Notes under the pieces: model-generated
Told to the model about the DNA's origin: nothing
Databases searched by the model: none
What the model saw: only the letters and a program-made list of their open reading frames with translations
Position numbers and translations under genes: made by a program
NCBI GenBank assembly: GCA_037693485.1
Contig: CM075347.1
Span: 139,718,501-139,782,500 of the forward strand
Direction: 5' to 3'
Length of the DNA: 64,000 nt
DNA from: Kitagawia praeruptora
Lineage: Eukaryota > Streptophyta > Magnoliopsida > Apiales > Apiaceae
Shown here: piece by piece, positions 1 through 11,155 of the stretch
Numbering within the stretch: the first letter of the stretch is position 1
Layout: each line of letters opens with the position of its first letter

Positions 1-170
1 TAAACTATCATAAACATTGAAGTTATTTTAAAATAATGAAATTTTAAACAAAAATAGTTTCCTCAAAAATTCTAACTTGAGAATTTGAGAAAAATTATTT
101 TTAGAGAAAATTTATCATTCTAAAATACAGAAACATGGAGTATAACAATAGAATGACTATGACAATTCTT
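1..170. other. AT-rich edge of the window, no gene seen
   Basis: No open frame or recognisable motif. It probably still belongs to the Copia element described next, because the 3' LTR of that minus-strand element has not been reached by position 1. Confidence 0.4.
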
Positions 171-596
171 TTAAAAAGATAACAAGTAAGAATTTAGAAA
201 GAATGTCATACCATTTACTTGGTGCTTAGATCTGGGCACCAGCTTCCATGCTTCTTGTTGTTCAGGATCAACAAGTGCTATCTCAGATTCCTTAGATTCT
301 ATACCTTGATTCTGAGAAGCCCTTCTAGTTCTTACTCCAACATTTAGATCACCAATGATCAGCTTTATTCCAAATAGACTATCCGAGAAGGTTAGATCTT
401 GATGAATCGCCTTGTTCTTCATTGTGATGTTGTGTTTGACTAGTTGATCCTTTGTTGACTTCCTCCGAGTTATTTCCAGATTGACTTGATGATTCTTTTC
501 CAGTGATATGGGTATCTCCAATATTAAAATTGTTTCCACCACTATCACTTGGATAATTATCATCCTTAATATTTTAAACTTATGACTACAAGGCAA
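171..596 (-). pseudogene. Copia pol fragment from the linker just before the reverse transcriptase
   Basis: The minus-strand frame contains GDLNVGVRTRRASQNQ followed by AWKLVP. In Ty1/copia polyproteins this combination lies between the integrase and the reverse transcriptase. The similarity stops after AWKLVPR, so the RT core is absent. A second, different version of the same segment lies at 1816-2031. The fragment is therefore either a rearranged duplicate or part of another degraded Copia copy. It cannot be a functional gene. Confidence 0.55.
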
Positions 597-1479
597 CTCC
601 TCGATAACAACAATTGTTGACTCCTAACAATTGTTTGTTGGTAGACAACCTTGGTTCTATAGATAAGATTTAATTACCAAAGTTGTCTTGTCTGCAATCT
701 TAGAAATGATATTCCAAGTCCAACACACCTTGATCCATTGTATACAACATTCATTATCAAAGTGATTAGTAGCTTGCAAATAAGCATAAAAATTATTCGA
801 AGCAACTGAACTATGGTAACTTTAGATATTACAATATCCATAGTTCTACTTAGATAATTTTCACACCTTGTATAGTAGAATGAGTGAATTTCAAAAGATA
901 AGACAATGATTACTTAGAGGAGTTCTAAGTAATTTCACTCAAACCAATACATCTCACAATTAGTTTGTAAATAGAATTCTAACTAAATATCATTAACTGA
1001 TATAAGTCAAAACTTCAATACAACCAATTGTTATAACCATGATATTAATTATAGTGAATTTCTAAAAATGATGCATTAGTAAGTTCACTAGAATTAACAT
1101 CTCACAACTAATTGAAGACCACGACAGATAGGTCCAAATTAGTTATGATTCAAATTTATTTTGATAAATGAGGTATAGAGCAAATACTAACTTGAATTGC
1201 TTTAGGTTCTATAACTCATATTAATCAAAGTAAGTAACTAAATAAATAAATACTAAATCTCTATGAGTTAGATTTTAGCATTTAAGTATTTAAATTATCC
1301 TTAAATGACCACCACTGAAATATATTACAATTATACACATGGCAATCATTCAACAGATAATTTTCAGCTTGAGGTATGGATGTAAATAAGTTCACAAGTT
1401 CTTTCAATAATGACAATTGAATACTTGTAAAATCATTTAAGAATTACTTAATAGATGGGATTTACAAATCATATAGCAT
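597..1479. other. AT-rich non-coding DNA inside or beside the Copia element
   Basis: All frames are closed and I see no structured repeat. It lies downstream, in element orientation, of the RNase H end at about 1480-1560, so it may be the 3' untranslated part of the Copia element. Confidence 0.4.
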
Positions 1480-3300
1480 TAATAAAATCCCAAATTTACA
1501 AACCAATCTTGAAAAATTAATTTCATCAAGTGATTTAGCAAACATATCTGCAAGTCATTCTTAACTAAAGACATATTCTCGAAAGAATTGATACCTTATG
1601 GACGATGCTTAGCCTTGACTGTTCCACAGAGTTGTTGGAGATGAATTGGTTTCCTTGTGTTCTCCAGCTTTTGTATAACTCATTTGATCTGTCTCTGTAG
1701 AGATCTTCAATTATCTCAACAACTAGGAGTACACTTGTTCACATTTCTCTAGCATCCAGATTCAGTAGGTCCAGATGTCCATTATAATCTTGAATGTGAG
1801 TAGGTGCCTGATATATCAAGTCTTGTCACTGGTGCTTCTTGTCAGATATATTGTCTTATCTGCTTGTAACCTTGCATCCAGATTGGCTTTGTCCCTCATA
1901 ACAATGCCTTGACATCCAGTTAGACTTCTGGTTATCCTTGTACCAAATACGACCTTGTTGTTTGGTTTAGATACCAGCTTCCCTTCAATCTGCCTTTTGT
2001 ACTGATTGAGATCATCTTGCATTGCAGTCACTCAATCTGGATCATTCAGTGCCTTTGTAGCTTTATTAGTTTCTTTTGAAAGAAAACTAACAAAATAATC
2101 ATTGGTACTTGAAGCTCTGCTAGTCTTTTACTTCCACCATTAAGAACACTAAGAACTACGACAAAGTATTAATTGAGTCAACACTCTTTGTCTTGGCAGA
2201 CATGTTCTCATAGTGTCCTTTGATTTTCAATGTGGTGTAGATTTGGCTAGTTGATCCTTTCGCAGCTCCCCATAAGCTGTTGCTGGGTTTACATGAAGAT
2301 TCTCAAAGTTTAACATTGCTTGGATCTGAATCACCATAACCATTGACAGCTGGGAGCTAGAAGTTATTGAACATCACTAAGACTTTCAATCATCTTCTGT
2401 TGATTAATAACAATCACCCTGTAGGCTGTTGACTCCATTGAGTAACCAAGGAAATTATCCTCTTTGAGCATTAGCTGATTGCCAATATGCTTACTTTCAT
2501 TTTCCATGGCAAAACAATTTCCTTTAGTATTTGGGGTCTTCCTGTATTTCTTACTTATCAGGGTTCGATCATGTCAGTAGCAAAATATTGACTGCTTCAA
2601 GATTAATACTCTTGAAGGTGCAGAATTCATCCAGAACACTAATTGATAGGTCCTGTAATCTGGTCTCCAAGTTGTCATAGTCATGTTTGCTTCCTGCCAA
2701 TCTTCTTGATGTGATCAATCACCATCAGTGATGTCTTGTCTTCAAATTGTCTAAACAACAACTTGTTTGTTGAGAGAAGCCATCAATCATCACCACTAAA
2801 ATATATTTTTCTTTGATGTAGAACTTTTGTGTGATGCTTCTTTGATTTCCCGTTATGGCATGCCTCATAATTTCATTTTGCTTTAATTTCAGATGAGGTA
2901 GTCTCCTTTACTGATTCGATTTTTGGGAAAGAATCTCTTGATTAGACATTCAGGTAAAAGAGCTTCTTATGTCATTGTTGAACTCTTGTCTGATGAAGCT
3001 TTACATTAAACCTTGTTGACTTCACCTTTGACTGAGATTCCATGTCAGCTATAGATAAGTTCTCTTTCCTTAATCCTCGAACAGTAGGCTCTTCATCTTG
3101 TAAAAGATGCTTTATTACTGACAACATTTTTAGCTATTGAATAGCCATGACCCTCGGTCATACCTTTGCTGTTATCTCCAAGGGATACCACTTGGCCAGA
3201 TACCTTCACCACTTTTGATAGCAGGGTTCTATCTTCGGTCATATGCCTTGAACATTCACTGTCCAGAATCCACACAACACGATCTACCTGTTACACACCC
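1480..3300 (-). pseudogene. Degraded Ty1/copia pol: protease, integrase tail, RT start, RNase H end
   Basis: Reading leftwards on the minus strand, the fragments appear in the normal Copia order. A protease-like WILDSECSRHM (3093-3275) comes first; the usual motif is DSGCS, so the catalytic glycine has become Glu. A post-integrase stretch GYSMESTAYRVIVI is found near 2400-2450. The RT entry AMQDDLNQ...KPNNKVVFGTR follows at 1816-2031. The final RNase H end DLQICLLNHLMKLIFQDWF lies near 1490-1560. Frameshifts and stops separate the pieces, and the RT palm between about 1815 and 1560 is missing. The element cannot make its own polymerase. Confidence 0.7.
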
Positions 3301-3316
3301 TGCACTGCCAAAATGG

Positions 3317-5392
3317 TTAAACTTTCTTCGGGACCCAAGCTTGGTTGGGTCCAGAGTACTTGAAAAATTGGCCTTTGTTAGGCAAAACAACATTTTTCCC
3401 CTTGACACCATCAGTCAACAAACATTTGACCCTATAAATAGATTTGACAATCTTTTGTTTCATTTTAGGTATCCATGTTTGTTTAGCAGCAATAATATTC
3501 TTTTCATTGACTGGACATTTAACCTTGTAAACAGCCTTAGTAAAACTTTGTTTTGGCTTTGGTACAAATGTCTCTCTCCTAACATGAGGAGGACTAGCAG
3601 TCTTTGATCTAACATTTTTATTTATATTCATATGTTGTCGAGGAGCAGTCTTATTAGCACATGCATGATTACCATTAAAGTAAGCAGACATAACATTAAA
3701 TGCACAAGACATACAACTGACAACACCACATGCTTTATGATTAGAATCAATGATAGGCATGGTATTCATGTTAGACATATTATTGTTTTGCTTCAACTTA
3801 TTACCACCTAACCCAGTTTTAGACGAACTGGTTGACTCAACAAACTTAACTGGTTCCTTAGAAATAACCTTATTAGATTTAACATTTTTGGTTGTAGGTG
3901 CCTTAACAGATTTTTCATTAAGTTGGACACTTCCACTAGCAATGTCCTCAATACGCATCTCCTCTTGAATAACGAGAGAAGTCAAATCTAGAGGCTCTGC
4001 AATAGACTTCTTAAAGAGTGGATCTTCAACATCCTTAAGCACATGTGGTATTCCCCTTTCTTTAGCACTAACAGGACTAGGGGAGTTTTTGCCTAACATT
4101 CCAATAGCCTCGTTGTAGCCAAACCCTATTCCTACGGTTCGGTCTACAACTTGTTTATTGAAAAACTCTTTAGAAGTTTTAACAGAATTAAAGCAAGCAG
4201 ATAATTTGACATCATGTTCCTTTATCTTAGTTTCAAGTTCAGCAATTTTAGCAACTTGTTTTAACATGTATTCTGATATCGACTTTTCTCTGTAGTTAAG
4301 TCGAGCTATTTCTTTTATTTGATGATCTTGATTATCATGCACTTTTTTTAGTTCTAACACTTCATTTTCAAGATTAGTGTTTAACAGATTTATTCTAGCA
4401 TTTTCAGTTTGTGCATTACCCAAGGAATTACGTAAACTACGAATAAGTTCAGCATCAGTGAGTATTACCGGAGTTCTGTAATAGTCGGATGTCTCAGCAT
4501 TTGCCACAAGCGCAAAATCCTCAACCACCTCTTCATCACTGTCTGAATCATCCCAGCTCCTTTCCCGAGCTACATAGGCATTGTCTGCCTTCTTCTTTCC
4601 AGATGCATACTCTCTCCTTGCATCTTGTTGAGGTTGTTGACACTCAGTTGCAAAGTGTCCCAATTCATTACATTTGAAGCATCTGATATTGCTTCTGTCT
4701 ACCATCCCAGTCTCGTAGCCACCCCTTGTGCTACTTGAGGAATAACCTCCTTGCTGGAATCTGTTCCCTGTAGACCTGAGTCTGAAATTGGGATTTCTTC
4801 TAAATCTGATATGACTAAACTGCCTTACAACCAGTGCCATTGACTCATCCTCCAACTGCTCCAGCTCCTCTAATGAATAAAATTCTCCACAACCCTGACT
4901 TGCAGCTGTCTTCCCATATTCTGCTACAATCACCTCCTTTTCAGAGCTGTAAGGTTGAACAACCTTAGCTTCCATTTTCACCGAGGCTTCACCAACCAAA
5001 GCAGTAGAAGTGTCATCTACCCTTTCCTCATTTATTGTCAAAATGGTATCCCAGATATGCTTTGCATCTTTACAATTAACAACATGATTGTGCATGATTA
5101 AATCTAGGGATTCCATCAAAATCAGTTGTAGATTCATATCCAGGGCAGCTTCCTCATTTTCAGCAGGGGTATAATTATTAGGGTCCTTTGGATACGTCCT
5201 TTCAGCAAATTCAACAACTCCATCCACAATTACTTCCTCTTCTGTAACCATATGAATTATTGGCCCGGTTTTCAATATTCCTAAATATTTAGGATTGGCC
5301 ACTTGAAGAAAAAGGGTCATTTTCTTTTTCCACGGTTCATAATTTTCCTTGTCAAATATGGGTATCTTAATATAACCAACTTTTGAAGACAT
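3317..5392 (-). CDS. gag: Copia gag polyprotein (691 aa), nearly intact
   Basis: The frame starts at ATG (MSSKVGYIKIPIFDKENY) and stays open for 691 codons. The N-terminal third resembles the plant Copia gag region (FDKENYEPWKKKMTLFL). A zinc knuckle of C-x2-C-x4-H-x4-C type, CFKCNELGHFATEC, lies near residues 237-250. A heptad-rich, probably coiled-coil stretch occupies roughly residues 310-400. The C-terminal part is basic and repeats W-(I/V)-PK motifs. Its expected product would form the cytoplasmic virus-like particle. It ends at a stop at 3317, just before the protease remnant, where an intact element would normally continue. The long coiled-coil gag suggests a Sirevirus-like lineage, but that is inference. 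Confidence 0.8.
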   Translation of the reverse strand: MSSKVGYIKIPIFDKENYEPWKKKMTLFLQVANPKYLGILKTGPIIHMVTEEEVIVDGVVEFAERTYPKDPNNYTPAENEEAALDMNLQLILMESLDLIMHNHVVNCKDAKHIWDTILTINEERVDDTSTALVGEASVKMEAKVVQPYSSEKEVIVAEYGKTAASQGCGEFYSLEELEQLEDESMALVVRQFSHIRFRRNPNFRLRSTGNRFQQGGYSSSSTRGGYETGMVDRSNIRCFKCNELGHFATECQQPQQDARREYASGKKKADNAYVARERSWDDSDSDEEVVEDFALVANAETSDYYRTPVILTDAELIRSLRNSLGNAQTENARINLLNTNLENEVLELKKVHDNQDHQIKEIARLNYREKSISEYMLKQVAKIAELETKIKEHDVKLSACFNSVKTSKEFFNKQVVDRTVGIGFGYNEAIGMLGKNSPSPVSAKERGIPHVLKDVEDPLFKKSIAEPLDLTSLVIQEEMRIEDIASGSVQLNEKSVKAPTTKNVKSNKVISKEPVKFVESTSSSKTGLGGNKLKQNNNMSNMNTMPIIDSNHKACGVVSCMSCAFNVMSAYFNGNHACANKTAPRQHMNINKNVRSKTASPPHVRRETFVPKPKQSFTKAVYKVKCPVNEKNIIAAKQTWIPKMKQKIVKSIYRVKCLLTDGVKGKNVVLPNKGQFFKYSGPNQAWVPKKV

Positions 5393-5475
5393 GATGAATT
5401 TTTAAGTGAGTTAAAAATTCGAGATAGATTTTTGATTGAATAAAAATAGGATCTTGATTTGTGTATCAATCAATA

Positions 5476-5488
5476 GGCTCTGATACCA
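5476..5488 (-). promoter_or_regulatory. Primer binding site of the Copia element (tRNA-Met type)
   Basis: The minus strand reads TGGTATCAGAGCC two bases inside the LTR. It matches the usual plant Copia primer site for initiator tRNA-Met. It fixes both the orientation of the element and the inner LTR edge at 5491. Confidence 0.85.
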
Positions 5489-5490
5489 AT

Positions 5491-6948
5491 TGTTAGGTCC
5501 GATAAGATTGTAGAAAGGGGGTTGAATACAATCTATACCAATTTATCGAAATTTGTCCGTTAAATAAAATTTAGTTTAGACAAATTTGTGCGGAATAAAT
5601 TGAAACAAATTTCAAGTTGAATATAACAATATATTAACTTGATGGGTGTTACAATTTCAGTACAAATGATTATCAAGTAATTAATAACTAATTAGAAAAT
5701 TCGACATGAACTTTTCTAATTTAGTTAATAAAAATCAAGATATCAAGTTATGAACTAGGAAACTTAATTCGCTAGTAGTACACAACTCACAAATAATTAA
5801 GTTCCAATGGATACAATTTTTGATACAAAGAACTCAAGAATTTATGGCAATTTTTGAGCTTGAAAGATGAGAGAGAGATATGATATTTTGTGTGTCTTCT
5901 TTTTCTTTTCTGTTCGTCTTGTGTGTGTTATGTAAGTTTGTAGCCGCCTGGTCCTTTTATACAAAAAGATACTGATGCTTTTCATATTCACTGACTTGGT
6001 ATGACTAGCAGCCTTCTTGTATGACTAGCAACCTCCTTGTATGACTAGCAGTCTTCTTGTATGACTAGCAGCCTTCTTGTATGACTAGCAGCCTTCTTGT
6101 ATGACTAGCAGCCTACTTGTATGACTAGCAGTCTCTCGGTATGACTAACAAGTCATATTGGCTTCAGTCCTTCTGTATGACTAACAACTAGTCATATTAG
6201 CTTTAATCCTTCAATATGACTAACAGCTAGTCATATTAGTTTTAATCCTTCAGTATGACTAACAGCTAGTCATATTAACTTTAATCCTTCAGTATGACTA
6301 ACTAATTATAATAACTAGCATGACTAACAAATGTCATGAGTAATTAATAATTAATTAGACACTTAAACATTTACTAACACAATGATTAGTACATTAATTC
6401 TAATTTAATTCATATGATAATTAATTTAATAAATAAATTAATTCTGATAGAATTAATTTATTAATTAAATTAATTAAATGATATCATAAATTAAATGAGA
6501 ATTAACCTAAAATCATTTAACAGCCAAAATGATTTTCTGTAAACCACTGTAATTAATAAAAACCTTCAACTGAATTTTCTGTTGACGCTCGATGTACTAT
6601 CTGGTTCATGAACGACTAACTTCAACGGTTGTTCTTTATTCTTGACTTTAAGTTGTGGTCTTTTTCTTTTCTCAACTCTCTTTCTTTAATTGTTCTGTAC
6701 TGACTCTGTCATTGTCGAAATCTCTGTCACTTTAAACGAATCCACTTCTCTAACGAATACTTCACTGAGGCTTGATCAGATGACTGAACTTCTTTCAATG
6801 TAGTAATTCTTCAAGTCTGTAGATTGACCTTGATCTTTTTCTTCTGACAGATAATACAATCTGAAATTCCTTGTGACAGTCTGTATACTATCTACTAATA
6901 TAATCTTGTTTAAGTTGAGTTGTATCCTCGAAATACAAATAGGCTACA
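5491..6948 (-). mobile_element. 5' LTR of the Copia element, 1,458 bp
   Basis: On the plus strand the segment begins TGTTAGGTCC and ends AGGCTACA. On the element strand it therefore starts TGTAGCCTAT and ends GGACCTAACA, the normal TG...CA form. The primer binding site abuts its left edge. Directly to the right, starting at 6949, is Ty3/gypsy reverse transcriptase sequence, so this edge is the insertion point in the Tat element. The other LTR is outside the window, so the target duplication (TCATA at 6949-6953 on this side) cannot be confirmed. Confidence 0.85.
6001..6310. repeat. Tandem repeats inside the Copia LTR: 20-bp units then 39-bp units
   Basis: Seven head-to-tail 20-bp copies of ATGACTAGCAGCCTTCTTGT with small changes fill 6001-6140. 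They are followed by about four units of 36-39 bp that keep the ATGACTA start and add a copy of AGTCATATTAG. The second unit can fold, since ATGACT and AGTCAT are complementary. The block lies in the middle of the LTR. Confidence 0.9.
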
Positions 6949-6957
6949 TCATATGCC

Positions 6958-9697
6958 TTTCAGGACCCATATCCACTTCCTTCAATAGACCAACTCATTG
7001 ATGCAACAGCGGGTCATCTATTGCTAAGTTTCATGGACGCCTACTCAGGCTACAACCAAATCAAAATGACTCCAGAAGACACCTTCCAAAAAACCATGAA
7101 TAAAATCTTCAGCGGACAGTTGGGCCGAAATATGGAAGTATATGTGGATGATCTCATAGTAAAATCCCTCTTAACGGCTTCTCACCTCCAAGACTTGGAA
7201 GAATGTTTCTCCACCCTCAGAAAACACAACATGAAACTCAACCCAGTAAATGTGCATTCGCACTTGACGCTGGCAAATTCCTTGGCTTCTTGGTGGCATT
7301 GAGGCCAACCCTGAGAAGATAAAGGCCATAATCGACATGCAACCACCCAAAACCTTAAAGGAAATACAAAAACTAACAGGGAGGTTGGCCGCCCTAAGAA
7401 GGTTCATAGCAAAATTAGCAGACAGATGCCTTCCGTTCTTTGACACCTTGAAAGGGGCAACAAAAACTAAGACAATATCTTGGACGGCAGAATGCCAAAA
7501 GGCCTTCGAAGATCTCAAAACTTATCTCTCTTCCGCTCCACTACTTGCGGTCGCAGCCCCCTCAGAGCCGCTATCACTTTACTTGTCCACAACAGACAAA
7601 GCCGTAGGGGCGGTACTTATCAAAGAAGAAAATGGCGAGCAAAAACCAGTCTACTATGTCAGCCAAGTGCTCAAAGATGCGGAAACCCGCTATCCCAACG
7701 TCCAAAAGTTTGCTCTAGCTTTGGTCATGGCAAGCAGAAAATTGAGACACTACTTTCAAGGAAGACAAATCAGAATCATCACAGACCAACCGCTAAGAAA
7801 AATACTTCACAAACCAAATTTATCAGGCAGATTGATCAATTGGGCTGTAGAACTTGGTCAATTTGATCTAAAGTACATACCAAGAACCGCCATCAAGGCA
7901 CAAGCTTTGGCTGACTTTATGGTTGAATGTTCATTCTCGACAACTGAAAAAGAAACACCCGCAAAGAGCATCACAGCGGCAGACAGCAATTGGCAGTTGT
8001 ATGTGGACGGTTCCTCTACAAACACCCGCTGTGGGGCAGGGCTCATTCTGACTAGCCCCGACGGTTTTCAAGTCAAACAAGCCATACAGTTGAACTTCAA
8101 AGCCACAAACAATCAAGCAGAATATAAGGCACTTTTGGCTGGTTTAACATTGGCAAAAAACTTACAAGTAAAAAAGATAACCATCTACAGTGACTCGCAG
8201 CTGGTCGTTCGACAAACAACGGGGGATTATTCAACAAAAGATAGCAATCTCAGCAAATATCAAGAATTGGTTCAGACAATGCTAAATCAGTTTGAAGAAT
8301 ACTCCCTTGAACAAATAGACAGGGTGGACAACACAGTTGCGGATATGCTATCTAAATTAACTCAAGGGGAGAAAGTAGAAGCAGACACAGTTTACTTTGA
8401 AGAATTAACCGTCCCAAGTAAAAGCAAACTGTATATCATGGAAATAAGCCTGTCAAGGGATAGTTGGATGACCCCTTACATCCGTTACTTGGAAAATGGC
8501 ACACTACCAGATGACAGAGTCAAAGCAAAAATAGTCAAATCACAAGCAACAAAGTACTTTCTTCAGGAAGGCCCCCTATACAAGAGAAGTTTCGACTCCC
8601 CTATACTTAAATGTGTCGATGTGGAAGAAGCCCTATATTGTATAAGGGAGGTCCATGAAGGCATTTGTGGAGATCACATGGCTGGCAAGGCATTGGCACA
8701 CAAAATACTCAGACAAGGCTATTACTGGCCAAAAATGCACAAGGAATGCAAAAACTTCACCAAAAGGTGCCGCCAATGTCAACTGTTTAGCAATATGTCC
8801 ATGAAATCACCAGCACTTCCCACAGCCATCCTATCCCCTATACCTTTTGCAATTTGGGGCATTGACATCATGGGACCATTCCCTAAAGCCAAAGGTGATT
8901 TGCAGTACGTCATGGTCGCCATTGATTACATGACAAAGTGGGCAGAAGCAAAAGCCTTTAAGAACATTACACAAGATGATGCCATTCGCTTTGTTGAAGA
9001 ACAAGTCATCACAAGATTTGGAATCCCAGTAATACTCATATCTGACAACGGTACACAGTTCGTGGGGTCAAAATTTACTAAGTTCCTGTCCGACCACGGG
9101 ATCAAACACAAGAAAGCATCCGTTTGCCATCCTCAAAGCAACGGACAGGTTGAAGTAACCAATCGCATCATTGTCCGAGGTCTAGAGAAAAGACTGACTA
9201 CTTCAAAGAAGAAATGGCCTTATGAGCTACCCAACGTTCTTTGGGCTTACCGTACATCAGTCAGGACAAGCACTGGGGAATCCCCTTTCAAATTGGCTTT
9301 TGGCACAGAAGCACTTGCACCAATCGAAATTGGCTCGCCATCCTACCGTGCCATCAATTTTGAAGAAGAGGCAAATACTCAAGGACTCAAAACAAATCTT
9401 GACCTTCTAGATGAAACGAGAGAGGCCGCTGTTGAAAAGATGACCGCTTACAAAGAAAAAACTAAAGAATTCTTTGGGAAAAAAGCCAGAATCAAAGCCT
9501 ATGTAGAAGGCGATTTGGTTAACAAAGCAACTGAAGCATCCGACCCCTGACACACTGGCAAACTTATGCCAAAGTGGGAAGGACCCTACAAAATCATCAA
9601 AGTACTCGGGCCGGGTTCCTACAAACTAGCCTACCTAAATGGTACTGAAGTTAACAACACTTGGCATGGCGACAAACTACGCAAATACTATCAATAG
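6958..9697 (+). pseudogene. pol: Tat pol: reverse transcriptase, RNase H, archaeal-type RNase H, integrase (broken)
   Basis: RT motifs PLPSIDQLIDATAGH and SFMDAYSGYNQIKM are followed by a gap of roughly 40 codons and then VYVDDLIVKS (YVDD catalytic box, about 7138-7167). Two frameshifts near 7255 and 7300 lead into a 737-codon frame at 7337-9550. It holds the connected RNase H (WTAECQKAFEDL to ADFM), a second RNase H with YVDGSS, NQAEY and YSDSQ acidic residues (about residues 220-290), the HHCC integrase finger (HEGICGDHMAG...CRQCQ, about 438-480), and the DDE core with GIDIMGPF, SDNGTQF and SNGQVEVTNR. A TGA at 9548-9550 interrupts the integrase tail, which continues in the same frame (PKWEGPYKIIKV) to a TAG at 9695-9697. 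The RT deletion and frameshifts make it non-functional. Confidence 0.9.
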
Positions 9698-9844
9698 ATG
9701 GCTAAAACAGTCATTTCCCTTTATCTTCTCTGTAATAAAGGGAACTATGTTTTCAATGGAATACTTTTGCAGAAAAGCGGTCTACATTTACAAGTTTATC
9801 AACACTAACAAAATCACGGAAGTCCCAATGGGCCAGCAACCATT

Positions 9845-10440
9845 CACAAATTACAAAGTCCCTCAGCGGACCATTACACAATTACACATGGAAAATTTTA
9901 CAAAGTCCCTCAGCGGACCCTTACACAATTACACATTGCAAATTTTACAAAGTCCCTCAGCGGACCATTACACAATTACACATTGCAAATTTTACACAGT
10001 CCCTCAGCGGACCCTTACACAATTACACATTGCAAATTTTACAAAGTCCCTCAGCGGACCATTACACAATTACACATTGCAAATTTTACACAGTCCCTTA
10101 GCGGACCATTACACAATTACACATTGCAAATTTTACACAGTCCCTCAGCGGACCCTTACACAATTACACATTGCAAATTTTACAAAGTCCCTCAGCGGAC
10201 CATTACACAATTACACATTGCAAATTTTACACAGTCCCTTAGCGGACCATTACACAATTACACATTGCAAATTTTACACAGTCCCTTAGCGGACCATTAC
10301 ACAATTACAAATCCCAAACTTTACAAAACCCCTCAGCGGACAATTACACAATTACAAATGGCAAATTTTACACAGTCCTTCAGCGAATACTTACAGCACT
10401 ACTTACAAAACTTTACAAGGTCACTCAGCGGACAACTACA
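9845..10440 (+). repeat. 47-bp tandem array, about 13 copies, downstream of Tat pol
   Basis: The core CAAAGTCCCTCAGCGGACC recurs at 9854, 9901, 9948, 9995, 10042, 10089 and so on to about 10416, a constant 47-bp step. The last units are more diverged. Because 47 is not a multiple of three and the unit has no stop, long overlapping frames (9639-10289 and 9983-10576) arise as a by-product. I do not regard these as proteins. Confidence 0.9.
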
Positions 10441-10763
10441 GAATTGCAGTTGGAAATTTCAGAAAGTTATCAACAGACAATTAGATGGCTTCCTTTTCAA
10501 AGTCCATTTGAAGGACATGCTAACAACCACGGATTTCAACATACTACAAGTCTTGCAACAAAAGACAAAATTTTGACACAAAAGATACAAAGGATGCTTA
10601 TTGCGGCCAATCAACAACAAAATATCAAGGCATAAGTACAGCAAGGAAGAAAAACAAAACGATTACTTGCGGAGAAAAGAAAAAGTCTTTTTTATTCATA
10701 AAATAAATAGGATTACAAGCATGTTTCTTATTACAAGGCCAAAGATTCCTACATCTAAGACCA

Positions 10764-11069
10764 TCATGCCCGGGGAGCCTTCTTCTTGGCATCCTCATCC
10801 TTCGTCCCAGAGCTCTCGCCCTGCGGAGGAGCACGGAAATTCCACTTAATTTCCTCAGACACTCCTGCGACGTCCTCGGCCTCTTTCGCAACACGCCTTG
10901 CAGCCACTTGCCGAGCAGCCTTACGGCACTCCTCGGCCGAATAAAGGTCGCCCTCATCCTCGTAATACTTGGCAAAGGCGTACCAACCAGCCTCTGTCTC
11001 CTTCGACATAGCTAACTCCCGACCCCAGGAAAACGGAGTAAAGGAATCATTCATGTCGGAAATATTCAT
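10764..11069 (-). CDS. Small antisense protein of the Tat element (101 aa)
   Basis: A minus-strand frame begins with ATG (MNISDMNDSF) and ends in a basic tail (EDAKKKAPRA). The protein is helical-looking and rich in Ala, Glu and Arg, with no domain I recognise. A TATA box on the same strand lies about 80 bp upstream. AATAAA-like polyadenylation sequence occurs on the same strand around 10690-10700. It lies downstream of the larger antisense gene and in the same direction. It could be a separate small gene or a terminal piece of the larger antisense unit. Similar extra open frames are known from plant Tat elements; the function is unknown. Confidence 0.5.
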   Translation of the reverse strand: MNISDMNDSFTPFSWGRELAMSKETEAGWYAFAKYYEDEGDLYSAEECRKAARQVAARRVAKEAEDVAGVSEEIKWNFRAPPQGESSGTKDEDAKKKAPRA

Positions 11070-11147
11070 ATTAATTCGGTGTAAAGAGAAAGGGTTTTCT
11101 CAAACAAGCTGGATAGGGGATGATCAGAATCAACAAGCAAATTATCC

Positions 11148-11155
11148 TATTTATA
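11148..11155 (-). promoter_or_regulatory. TATA box of the small antisense gene
   Basis: The minus strand reads CCTCCTATAAATAGGATAAT, an ideal plant TATA box, with the start codon at 11069. A transcription start about 30 bp below it would leave a short leader of about 50 bases. Confidence 0.6.

Noticed and set aside
9845..10440. CRISPR-like regular repeats
   Set aside because: The units are contiguous with no unique spacers, and the window is plant nuclear DNA.
9639..10576. Overlapping long plus-strand frames that look like repeat proteins
   Set aside because: They are produced by the stop-free 47-bp tandem array, whose unit is not a multiple of three, and do not match any family.
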